Shown piece by piece: positions 36,675 through 47,500 of a DNA stretch of 64,000 bases (its first letter is position 1; the number at the start of each line of letters is the position of its first letter). Position numbers and translations under genes: made by a program. Below the pieces are notes generated by a model. The model was not told where the DNA came from and did not search any database. It saw only the letters and a list, made by a program, of their open reading frames with translations. Location of the stretch: NCBI GenBank assembly GCA_036345935.2, contig JADWOT020001202.1, positions 83,014 to 147,013 on the forward strand, read 5' to 3'. The stretch is from Taenia hydatigena (lineage: Eukaryota; Platyhelminthes; Cestoda; Cyclophyllidea; Taeniidae).

Positions 36675-38368
36675 AAGAACAAGCGTTGTAGAGCACATGT
36701 TCAAAATGGTGGAAAACTACTCGAGTCGGCTGGAAGAAGAGGTAAAAACTCGAATGGATGAACTAGAAAAGGAGAAAAGAAAGAGGGATCTTCTCATCTG
36801 CCGTTTGCTGCCTCCTGGCCGGCGGTAATGACTGTTGGGATTACACATTTTGGCTTTGAATTTGTGTACGACCGCGCAAATGCAGAGTCTGAGCAATATG
36901 CGAGCGGAAGAGCGATGCTAAGTTGGAATTGTAGAGTTGGGGCGAAAGCGTTAAAGGCGAGAGTCGCAGTGACACCTGAGACCTACGATGAGGTGTCGAT
37001 CTACATTAGCGACATCGTTGGCTTTACAACTATTTCAGCAATGTCCACACCACTACAGGTTGTTGATCTTCTCAATGACCTGTACACACTGTTTGACAGG
37101 ACGATTGCACACTACGACGTCTACATGGTGGGTTTGATTTGAGACGCCTGAGTCTACTCATGGGCACAAGTTTGATCCCAACTCATCGCATTTGACAAAA
37201 AAACACGTACTCTGCTTCTCCTACTTCCCTCGATGGCGTTGTGTCTAAATCACGGTATGCTAAGCAAGCAGGATAGCACTAAGGTTAAAGAAATGCCTGC
37301 TGTGAGCCAGTCGTTTGTTTCGTTCAAATGGGATGGCATTCCAGCATGTGGGGCAAATAGTTGGTCGAGGTGACGGGGTCTTACGCTACGTCTCTTTGCT
37401 CGTTAGTCTAACTAACACCTGCGTCTTTCTCGCCTAAGCACGAGCACAAACCGAACCGAAGTATCCCAAGTGCTAATTACTTGACGCTTAATCTGCCAAT
37501 TGTTGGTGGTGTCGATAGGAGACGCCTACATGGTGACTTCGGGATTGCCAGTCCGTAATGGACGACGCCATGCAGCTGAGGTCGCCACGATGGCCCTCCA
37601 CCTGCTCAGTGTTTGTGGCACCTTCACCATCAAGCACTTACCGCAGGTCCTCTTCAGGCTGCGCATCGGTCTGCATGGCGGTTGTTTGGATGTGCATCTA
37701 ATCCGTGCGCAAAAAGTGCGCATCAACTTGTTTTAATGATGATGAGGCCGGAATTTTAAGCTGCATTTAGACCATCAATCTGATGTCCCTACGCTGGCTT
37801 CGTGCTGCTGTCCTTACGTGACACGGGCTAATGCATTCTGATAGAAACGCATGTATCAGTTGCACCATTATAAATCAGCTAGCAAAGTGCCAAGATCTAT
37901 AAGCCATTTTAAAGTTCTAGTCGACTGGTGTGCAGAATGATTTAAAAATCACCTATCCATTGGAACTACAAACTATGCGTCTTGTTGCATGGCATTGAGG
38001 AAAGGCACTTTGCCCTTTTGTAGGGCTTTGTGTTGCCGGTGTCATGGAACTTACAATGCCTCGTTATTGCCTCTTTGGCAATACCGTTAATCAAGCACTA
38101 AAAATGGAGTCGACTAAAATAGGTTAGTGGAATTCTCCTTGACCTGCTTTCCCATCACTGCCGCCCCTATCGCAAAACGTATCTATTTTAACCATTAGAA
38201 TACACATTAGCAAGGAGATAAAAGGAAATCGGATGTTTCGGAGGCTACCATGTTGAATATCGCGGCTCAGAGGAATTTGGGGATGGTGTGGAAACGACAG
38301 CTTATTGGCTCACTAGCAGTGACAACTTTCACATGCCTTTACCTCGGCCTCCTCCATTAACAGTGTGA
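36675..38368 (+). pseudogene. Linker, cyclase domain and tail exons of the cyclase remnant
   Basis: The linker reads VVEHMFKMVENYSSRLEEEV, a coiled-coil dimerisation segment. The cyclase domain begins [20 protein letters not shown]. The two metal-binding Asp codons are kept (37011-37013 and 37521-37523). The Glu that normally contacts guanine in VETIGD is Val here (VVSIGD). The guanine-contacting Cys in PRYCLFG is kept. GDTVN is GNTVN (38080-38082). The catalytic Arg of NTASR is Lys (NQALK, 38101-38103). The last exon retains GGYHVEYRG, TAYWLTSSDNF and a proline-rich end. These changes would be expected to abolish guanylyl cyclase activity even if translated. Confidence 0.8.
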
Positions 38369-41045
38369 GCATTATCACCCTCTAAGCAACGGAATTTTGC
38401 GAATCGGTTTCACGTATTTCTACCTGATTGTATTGTGTTGCTTATTTGAAGTTCCTCTGGTACTTCGTGGTATGAACTGTATCCACTTGGTGAAGCAGTA
38501 TATTAAGCAGGTGTGTGGGCAATAGGTAATGAATGGACCTTTTCTGACCAGGACTCTCAGACGCTTCCACCGACTTACCTAAGCGGTGCACTTTTCAATA
38601 CAGTGTTGACATCAGCACTCAAACGAACACCAAAATCAACGCAATCGTGAGCCTGCGGTTGCTGGTAGGGACATCGCTTCAACTAGCATTACTCAATGTA
38701 ATCCAGTAGGATGCACAACATGTACGCATTGAGGAGAGCAAAGATGATAAGATGCAAAGGCATTTCATTGCACGCAACGCCACAAATGCGTACAGATGGG
38801 GATAGGTGGTTATAATGGCAGCAGGAGGGGGGGGGGTGAAGAGAATTGTAGACGAGTAAAGTGCGATGCAGTATGCCATTGACACGACGTGTACTGCAGC
38901 CATTACCGGTGCGTCAGCCAACTTGGTACGATGTAGCGAAATCTCTTGGTGTGTCAGAGGCCAGAAGCCACCACCTTGTGCGACCACTGGCGTTTTCAAT
39001 GTCAGTTGGATGGGCATGAAACGATGTTAGAGTGGTAATCACACCTACGCAGATCAGCAATAATCTTTCGTAAGTACGCTGCAACAATTTGTTTTGCAAG
39101 AAGATGGGATGCGACTGTAAAAGTTATATTGCCGGCGGTCAAAGGCGGTTTCAACCATGAAATATATATTGAAGTAAAAGCCTATTGGTCACGTGCATAA
39201 AATACCTTTATACTCGTGGAGGCATTTTTAATGCCGTACTTTTTGTGGTGTTTTTAAGGTATCTGGGTCCATTCTAATAAACACGTGCTCCTGTTATGAA
39301 GGGCTTCTGATCTCTAAGAGATTATTTTTTATACACTTTTAATGGGCGCTTAGCTTGCCAATATAATTAGCCAAACCTTGGAAGCATAAATGAACAAACT
39401 CTTAACTCGCATTTCAACATGGCGCATTAGAAGCACACTTAGACTAGTTGCTTCTTTTGCATCCTACGCCATCGCAGGAAATCACATTCCGGTATTAAGT
39501 ATTTTCTCTCTGGAAAATGTAGCGACGTGCAAAAGATAGCTCAAGTAGACTCATTTTTGGATTGCATTAAAATTGGGGCAGACTTTGCCCCCAGAGTGGC
39601 ACGAGATCTGAAATGTAGTGACTATCCTGGCTGCAGACGTAAAAGGCTTGCCTGTTAAAGTAGATAGGATGATGGAGCACTCGAAAATGAAGTAAAATCA
39701 AAAGAATAGATGGCTTTGCTTTCACCATTTGCATTTCGAGCTTAGTTGAACGTACATAAAGGCCTTCAACTTGTTCTTAGAATGCCTTTTCTTTAGTGGA
39801 TGTGCGGGAGAGCCCTTTACCTCCAGCTGCAATAAGCAGAAGTGCAAGGTCTAGGTATCATGTCATCAGCTGTGAAACGTTGGACGCTACCATGCCTAAG
39901 ACAAGGTGTTAACCGAGATGTGGTCCCAGACCGATCACCTCCTTTTGGAAGGAAAACTGCGGCGTTTGAAGTGTTTAAAGCCCGTAACATCAAAAGCTAT
40001 TTGCCTTCAAAGTTGAGGGGGGCGCGAGTCATTAATGGACCTGAGGATAGAGAAAACTATCTTACACATCAGAAAATAAAATTATGCTACTCAACTGGTT
40101 TGATAATGGTCTCAAGTCGATTATTCTCCTTCTCTTGTTTACAATTACGAACGGTAAAGCAGGCCATTGACCCCTTGTAGCAATAATAAATGAGCCAACA
40201 GCACCGCATCACCGATTGGACACTAGCTCTGGCGATAGTACTCCAGCGGTTTGACCTGTAGTTGTCTTAGGTTACATCGAGAGTACCACAAGCCTTTCAT
40301 TGGCGCAGCTAGTAAAGGGTTTTCACGCCACTACTAAAGGAAGAATAAAATGGCCCTAACCTAACTGGCTAATGCACAAATCACATCAATCAATTGGTAT
40401 CCACAAGAATTATTCATTTCCTTTTCATCCGTTTCTTTGTCCTTGTACTTGTGTACCTTTGTAGAGCCACAACCTCACACTCCACCCACATATACTTATA
40501 CAAATTGCGTGAAACCAGTGGCAACGCATCTATAATATTCTCATGGTGTTTCACAGTTTTGAGCAAATCAGCGAGTCAGCATTAATCATTTTGTACCAAA
40601 ACCTGGAGGAAAGTCAATCTAAAAGCCCCTGTCAGCTTTCATTTAGCACGCGCATTCATTCCCGAGACACATCCTTTTTCTCTCTTTTCCCCATGTGTAG
40701 TACTCCTTCAACAAGCTTCGTGTCAAAATTGATGATGAGCAGTCCTGCCAGTAGGTTTCTTGGTTAGGGTTGAGAAAAGGAGTAGCCTCAGCGAGTGGTC
40801 TCTTCATATCTGTTTAATGAGAGCGCAGTGAACAAAGTCAAATCAGAGCTAGGAAAGTAGCAGGGTTAGTTAAAAGAGAATAATAAGGTGAATTCTAAAT
40901 TTAATAAACCTAATAAATGCATTAGAAATATGGCACTAACACAGTTGACGAGCTCGCAAGTTACTCTGCGAATGAAGACTAGCAGTCGAGGTATTATCGT
41001 TACACATATTTCACTCAGTGAGTTATTTTTGGCCAAGGAATTCGC
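38369..41045. other. No supported gene
   Basis: The 112-codon frames at 38679-39017 (-) and 39842-40180 (+) have no recognisable domain or splice context. A run of ten G lies at 38827-38836. Nothing else stands out. Confidence 0.45.
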
Positions 41046-41402
41046 TCAATAAAGCACACATTTATGAGAACTCACTTCGGCGCGTGTGCAATGGAGCAGT
41101 GCTGAATGAACATCCATCTGTTTTCTGAGGCCAACTTCATTACAGCAAAGCCAGGATGACCTTTTCTTATTCATGGATGTACTGGCACTCTCGCCGCTAT
41201 ATATTAGAAAATTGCAACAAAGAAATTTCTTTCTGAGTCTACTTTCCTCAAAGGCAGCAACCACGTCTAGTATGTCTGCCTTACTATTACCCCTTAATTT
41301 GTCTTCCTTTTCTTCCTCATTCGGAGCAACTATCACAGCGGAATGGTGCGACAAGTGCTTTAGAGACCGGAAAATGTATAAATTGCGCGCAAATGACGCA
41401 GT
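41046..41402 (-). other. Possible acidic exon with a broken finger-like start
   Basis: On the - strand the frame entering at about 41402 reads ...FRSLKHLSHHSAVIVAPNEE and then the acidic and basic stretch KEDKLRGNSKADILDV and AAFEESRLRKK. In another frame just before it lies HCVICAQFIHF, a CxxC-x2-F pattern. Together they look like a C2H2 finger interrupted by a frame change. It is on the same strand and about 0.8 kb downstream of the zinc-finger gene, so it could be a further exon. Splice junctions to that gene could not be fixed. Confidence 0.25.
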
Positions 41403-41763
41403 GCCTGACTTTTGCTTACGTAGTGATTGCTAAATACAGCCCCAATGCGGGCATTTAAAGAAACTGCTTTAATTTTCTTCGCAAAATTCTGCAAGCAAAC
41501 ATGCCGCGTTCAGGTGGAAATCTAAGAATTTGCTTGTGAGTTCGGCAATGGGAAACTCAGTTCAGCCTCTGACAACAACGTCTTTAGCATACCATCCTTG
41601 TCCCAAAATGTATAACGTTTTTCACATGCTCTATGTTCTTTATTCTCAGCACCACATGTTTTGTTATCTTTACCTCGGTCTTATAACGTTTTATCGGAAA
41701 TCCATCCCACGTATAGCACTAACCAAAACAAAATGATAGCAGTAAAGTTGAGGTTTCCATTTC

Positions 41764-41769
41764 TTTATT
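41764..41769 (-). promoter_or_regulatory. Candidate polyadenylation signal
   Basis: AATAAA on the - strand, about 380 nt downstream of the tentative stop of the zinc-finger gene. The hexamer is common by chance in AT-rich sequence, and no cleavage site can be inferred. Confidence 0.2.
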
Positions 41770-42018
41770 GAGCGTAAGTCTGCTAGCAAAGCTCACAGCT
41801 GAGTACTAAGGCAGCTTCCTAAATTGCACTGAAACATAGAAAAAGGGGTGTGTATATTGTCATGTTCGCATTTAGGTGTGCAGTGCATTAAAAAGTAGTG
41901 GCATCTATAATTGCACTCAACTATTGGTCACATGATACCACCGTGTCTCTGTCTCTTCCTGCTTAAGCTACCAATGAGATTTGACGTTGCGTGATAAAAA
42001 TTGTTTACCCTAAATTGT

Positions 42019-42039
42019 CAGTTGGGCAACGCCCAACTG
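42019..42039. other. Compact hairpin, 9-bp stem with 3-base loop
   Basis: Perfect arms cagttgggc (42019-42027) and gcccaactg (42031-42039) flank aac. On the - strand it would fall about 105 nt after the tentative stop codon of the zinc-finger gene, in its putative 3' untranslated region. Function is unknown. Confidence 0.5.
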
Positions 42040-42144
42040 GTTTTGCACAGGTAAATCTGCTTATGTAAGACCCACCACAAAATCATTTTGTAGCATACTA
42101 ATAACCTTCATCAGTGATTGTTCTTGCTTACTAAGCCACCAGTT

Positions 42145-43168
42145 CTATGCAAAATGTAAGCGAAAGACTGCCGAGAACTCACAAATTTGGTAATATAACA
42201 GCATCAACTTGCGTTCTAAGCAAGCATTGCGAGCCAAACACCTGCAAAGTAGAAGAAACCAAGGCTTTTCAACATACAGTTATCGCAAAATAGGCCTGAT
42301 AAATGAAGCAGTACCTACAAAAATGATGTGAACGCATGTGTTCGCCCAAAGCCTCCAGCGTCATAAATTCTGCGTAGCATTCTGTGCAGTGAAGGCGTAC
42401 TTCTGAGTTCTCCATCCGCATGACTGCAGTGTGGCACAGCAAAGCAATTTCGGGAGGAGTTGGCATGAAATGCTAGTGCTATAGCTGAGGAGCTAAAGGT
42501 CGATGGACTCTAACTCACAAATATGCGAATCGATGAAATGGCGGATGAGCAAATCAAAGTCTTCGAAGTGAGTGCGACAACAGAAGCACACATTGTGTTC
42601 CCAAGCTAATTTTGAGGTTCAAAAGAATGCACTTGTGTTAATTTTAACATGCATGCTGACTGAATGGAAAAGACGATGATGAATTTACAAGTTTTCTCAC
42701 CTCTCTGATGACGTAGGAGCATTCCGAGGGTTTCGTAATGCCTTGTGCAATTCGGACAATTGAGAATCAACCTTACTATAATAAATGAAACATTTAAAAT
42801 GAGATGCTGAACCTGCGCTGTGATTCGCCTAATTTAAACACTTTTTACACAGTTCTTCATCTTTTGCATTAATACAGGCATTATCTCACCCTGTACAAAT
42901 AAACTCCTCACGACCTAACTCCGCACCCCTATGCATTAATGCACATAATTCTCTATAAAGACATGCTTTTGATCATGTATGCGTTCATGTACAAGGCATA
43001 TAAGGTGCTGTTGCATAGAAAGGTTAAATTCGAAAGTATAATGTTCCTACAGTGGTGCACACGGTCCAAGTGTGCAAATAATAAGATAATGTTTCTAAAT
43101 TGCGCTGCGCACTGTCCGCAGATGCCGGTATCCATTTTGGTCATAAGAAGGGTGAGTTGTACGCGAAT
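42145..43168 (-). CDS. C2H2 zinc-finger protein (multi-exon, probably partial)
   Basis: Exons on the - strand are 43168-43051 (start uncertain; first ATG in frame at 43144), 42775-42701, 42605-42519, 42423-42315 and a tentative last exon 42241-42145 ending in TAG. Introns are 275, 95, 95 and 73 nt, all GT-AG, and the phases (1, 1, 1, 2) agree at each junction. Four fingers of the form C-x2-C-x12-H are encoded. Finger 1 is CGQCAAQF...HLDRVH, finger 2 CPNCTRHY...HQRAWEH, finger 3 CFCCRTHF...HFIDSH, finger 4 CTECYAEF...HMRSHH. Finger 2 gets its last His from the next exon, which supports that splice. The usual TGEKP linkers are absent. Such fingers bind zinc and often DNA, RNA or protein; the target is unknown. 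The last exon has no clear finger and could be replaced by a different one. Confidence 0.7.
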
Positions 43169-44439
43169 CTGTGACCGAGTATGAAGCGAATGTGATTAAT
43201 GAGCAGGTAGATCTTCTGGATCAGTCCTCAACCAGACGTCCGATTACATCGCACGACAGTGAAGATGGTGTGCATTGGAGCTTTTCGTGGTGGTCTTTGG
43301 AATATTTGTAAAACCTGGAGCCCGAGTGAAAGACAATTGCTTCTTTTTTTCACTTAAAGGGTAGTAGTTTTAACATTTAAAAACGCGTAATTTTGCATTG
43401 CTTCCATTTACAGCCTTTAAAAATTGTTGCACTGGCATTTAAATTGTATCTAAATTACACATAAACTGCGTGGAAACACCAGCTTCATTGTCTTGATGTC
43501 GTTTGATGTTTGACGTAAAATCCTTATTTCCATCTTTGCATGGTTTTGCCATGGTTGTTTCATTTTGATTTTATGGTTGCCGAATTTCACTAGCTAGCTA
43601 AATGACGGCTCTCGATTGTCAGTGTTTTATGGCAGCTGTTTCATTAATCCTAGTAGCAGATTTAGAAGACTGGTTTCTAATAAGGACTGGTTTTCTACCA
43701 TTTAACTAGTTGGTCTTTATTTGGCATATCTTTTCTTTGGCTGAAGTTACATGCATTGTCAAATCCTTTTGTAATCAAGATTATTTAAAAACGCCTATGG
43801 TAGCAGTGTTTATCAATGCCAGATAAACTAAAAAGTCTCCTTGGCTTTTTGAAATTTAGGTTGGTCTTAGCAGGCAGAAAGGTGCTCATTGGTAGCTGTT
43901 TAACTGCACGCGCGATGAAGTAAGTCCTCATAAATTCTCAATTCACCAGGCAAAATTCCTAGCCAAAATAAATTCTCAGAGAAGAATTGAGCTTGAGTTT
44001 CAGGTGAAGTGGATTATTACTTGAATGCTGATCTTGTATCACAAATTAACTTTCAAGCCGATCAGCGATATTATTGCCATAACTCAAATGCGTTTATTAT
44101 GTTGCTGGATTTAAATCTGCTTTACTGTTTTCCTTTAACTAGCATTGTCACCTTGCTGCCTCTATGCGATAACAGTGGAAGCTGATTTCGTTTGCTGCGC
44201 TCTTAATAATTGAACATAAAGATGACATTCGCTGTGGCAACTCGTTTACCCAGGCATAGAAATGGGCTTTACCGTCAAAACTGCTTGTCTTCAATTTTAG
44301 CACACATCTTGGTGAGGACATGCTGCATATAAGAAGAAGGGAGAGGAACTATACCTCGGGAGTGATCCACATGCTGAAGGGAAGTTGACCGGAGCTGTTA
44401 AGATAGATTTATTTGAATGTTGCAAAATGAAATAATTGA

Positions 44440-44527
44440 TACTCAATGATTTGTGCGAAACTGTGCGGCGCCATGACAAGAACCCCGTGGTGTTGCCACA
44501 GGTTTCACAATAGTTGCATCTGTGCAT
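44440..44527 (-). other. Possible degenerate zinc-finger exon
   Basis: On the - strand a good acceptor (pyrimidine-rich tract ending tgttcag) precedes MHRCNYCETCGNTTGFLSW at 44527, followed by RRTVSHKS. It fits C-x2-C-x12-[R]-x4-H, where the first zinc-binding His would be Arg (CGC in place of CAC). Spacing matches the fingers at 42.3-43.2 kb, which lie 1.4 kb downstream on the same strand. It may be an upstream, degenerate finger of the same gene or a chance match. No donor was chosen. Confidence 0.3.
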
Positions 44528-47500
44528 CTGAACATAGGACAAAGGGATGAACAAATAATATATTTTTGCACTAATGAGGGTATGCAGTTCGCTTGATGCG
44601 AACTGAAACAGCAGCTTGTTATATCGCCGGAGTGCAGTGGCCAAAGCTGATGCAAAATAGGTGGCGCGGTGCTATTAGCCTGCTTATATTCCTACGTGGT
44701 GGCAGTGGTTTAAATTACGCTTTGAAGGTGAAAACACAAGATAAAAGAACAACTAGTTTTAGCACAATCCCCACACTACTTGGGGAGTGTGATTACGTTT
44801 TCTAACGCATAATAGAGTTTTCCTTACCATCTGGTCCATGGATATCGTGCAATCCTTCCAACTTTGCAAACAGGTATATTTCTCCAGTCACTTAAAAGGC
44901 AGAGAGAGATTGTAAAGCGCGTAGATTGGATAGAAGACTGCCATCATTTGCAACGTTGATCCTGCAACCCCTTTTTGTTTGTCTCATTACGCAGTGGGTT
45001 ATTCAAGGAGGATGTCAGCTCTTTACCATTTCTTCACCAGTAAGAGATAGACCCGTGATGTTTGCAAATACAAATGTACGAGCTTATAGTAAGGCATGGG
45101 ACAAGTCGGAGGACTAAATGAAGGGACAAATTTCGGCAGGTTCCATCCTCTATAACTAAAATAGGAGCATGAAAAATAAAAGTGATTGGGCGAATAGTAA
45201 GCTCGTCTTTGGCATTTGCGTGACAGGACCTTCCAGGCTGTTTATGCCTTGGTCTGTAGCAATGCTGTTTTAATTTGGTGCTGTAACCAAAGAATTTATG
45301 TGAGATGTTGCATAGGGCGATCGCCTAGCAATTAATGATCCACCAACATGGAGCTCGCATTGTTTGACACTTCTTGGAGGAATGAAAGGCATGTTTTGCC
45401 ATATTTAACCTTTAGAAAAAGCCAGCGGGATGTCTCGTGCATTTCTTGGACATCTAAAACAGCCGGCTACAAAAAATATGGTTTCTCTGCAAAAATTTCT
45501 TTGTTGATGTTCATCAAATAAAAATAGTATGACTAAGAAAATCGAAATCAATATCGCATTTAGACAGCGAAACACATGGCATGAACACGAAACGTCATCA
45601 CTTATGGCTAACATGACTAAAGTTGGACGTTAATTATGCTAAGCAGACTTTGGTGAACACCAACGAGTGTTTGGTTTACATTTCTCATTGTGAATACACC
45701 TTTTTAAACAATCGTCTTAGATGCGACCGTACAAGTTATGAGTAGCAAAATAAAATCAGTTGTTTTCAAAACTGCACACATATAGTACCTAGCCACATGC
45801 GTAAAAGCAACCTCTCAGCTACATGACGCTGAATCCTTGAGGTCTTTTAGGCATTTGCAACCATTATCAAACGTATCAGTACCTTCGTGCCATTAGCAAC
45901 TTTTCGGAAATCACGTTCTTTCTCTGGGTATAATGGCAGCAGCTATTGACAAAAGCTAAAAATAGGATAAAGCTTGAAAAGAACAAAAAAATGGTTTGAG
46001 AAAACACGCTTATAGGGCTCTTTAAAAATTGAGTAATTCGTCTGCCATTCTGCCTTTCAATCCTCTCTCAATTTCCTCCAAATTTTCCAGTCACACGCCT
46101 GCAACACCACCGATATCTTACCTCAATAATATGGCTTATCTGAAATCTCGGAGTCCATATGCTGCAAACATTTCGCTGTCCAATTCAAGATACCAAAGCA
46201 AATGACTATGAAGTAGCTGTTTAGTCAGAGAATCATGAACGGGCTGCTATTTCGAGCTACGTAAACCACGAAAACTAGCGAAAACCACATTAGAGCTAAC
46301 GGAACGCATCGCAAAAGTGTGAATGAAAACGACATGACACTTGCACCAAGCGATGACCACAGTATTAGATTTGGGTCGATCGCGGGTCATTTAAAGATTT
46401 TCCCCAGCTATTTTGTTGGCCAGATTGACGCACACGATGAAATCAACACTCACAGGAGCCCTAATTCTCGAAGATGGAGGAGATCAAACGGTGCAACGAA
46501 ATGGATCCTCATTCTTCACTGATTCTAACAGATACCTCTGCACCATATATGGAAGGATGGTAGTCGAATGTTATAAGAGATCTGCTCAGTAATAAACTAT
46601 TATTGCATTCACACATCCTTGATAAATAATGGAAAAAGAATAAAAAGTATTTCTTAATCTGTCCAGATTGACTGGCTCGTTTCGCCTAATAGGAAATGCT
46701 GCCATGTTTATAAGCCTACCAAGAGTCACGTCTTCATGGTTTTCATTGTGGTTACAGTGATTAGTGATGTGTGGGACCAATTTAACCACCGGCTACTATG
46801 CACACACCTGCGATTTGCAGATTATTAATTCATTAATTTACAACATGCCAATGCGTCGTCGAATTCTCGCTGTTGTCTTCAATTCTTGGTTTTGTTTTGC
46901 AAAGGAGGAACTGATTAGCTCTGCAGTTGTGACCTTTATTCCTATCTGAAGTCAAAATCGGGGACTTTTTTCCCCGATTAAACTTTGCGATAGCATATAA
47001 GATAATTCTCTTCGAGTATTGAGACAGGCAGATTTGTTTACACAGTGGTTATGATGGAGATTATGGGAAGGAAGGGCTGCACTTTGAAGATGATGCTAAA
47101 GTCGGGAGAATGAAGATGATTTGCCGACTACCACGGGAGGGCAATCAATAATTTTTCAAACTTAAGAACAAATGCAGCAAGAGGAGGGTTATATAAGTAG
47201 CACCATGCTACAGGGATTAATATGATTAGCGCGAAAAGATCGTCATCGTGGATGGATTCAAATGGCAACCTTTGAACAGCGTCTTTTACTTTCCTAATTT
47301 AGGATGTGATGTAATGTGAGATCTCAAATCCTGGCAAGGTGCGTCCGCGAATAGGCTATCAGGTAGTCGCATAAATGAGACGATCCATCCAGCCACGACT
47401 GCCATCTTTTGCCACTGATTATTCAAGGAGGACTTTCTCATCGTTAAGGCTAAAATAATTTTGGTTCCTTGTATAGACTTGGATAACGAGGAGAAGAGGT

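Larger units (their letters stand above)
35578..38368 (+). pseudogene. Receptor-type guanylyl cyclase, C-terminal half, disrupted
   Basis: Exons read at 35578-35649, 35734-35890, 35936-36135, 36508-36631, 36675-36824, 36935-37127, 37506-37680, 38024-38122 and about 38197-38368 (stop TGA 38366-38368). They encode, in order, a kinase-homology domain, a coiled-coil linker and a class III cyclase domain, the layout of membrane receptors that make cGMP from GTP. The closest remembered match is the retinal/Gyc76C-like type. Exon phases agree for most junctions. Defects seen directly: one base missing at 36562-36563 in the conserved AWSDNPG motif; no AG before 37506 (tg at 37504-37505); a phase mismatch entering the last exon and a second frame change within it near 38231. 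Catalytic residues are also lost. No N-terminal receptor exons were found. I infer a truncated, decaying copy; assembly errors could explain the indel but not all defects. Confidence 0.85.

Noticed and set aside
38827..38836. Homopolymer G run
   Set aside because: A simple run prone to assembly error; no quadruplex pattern of four G tracts.
38679..39017. 112-codon - strand open frame
   Set aside because: Includes the run of ten G and has no recognisable domain; likely chance.
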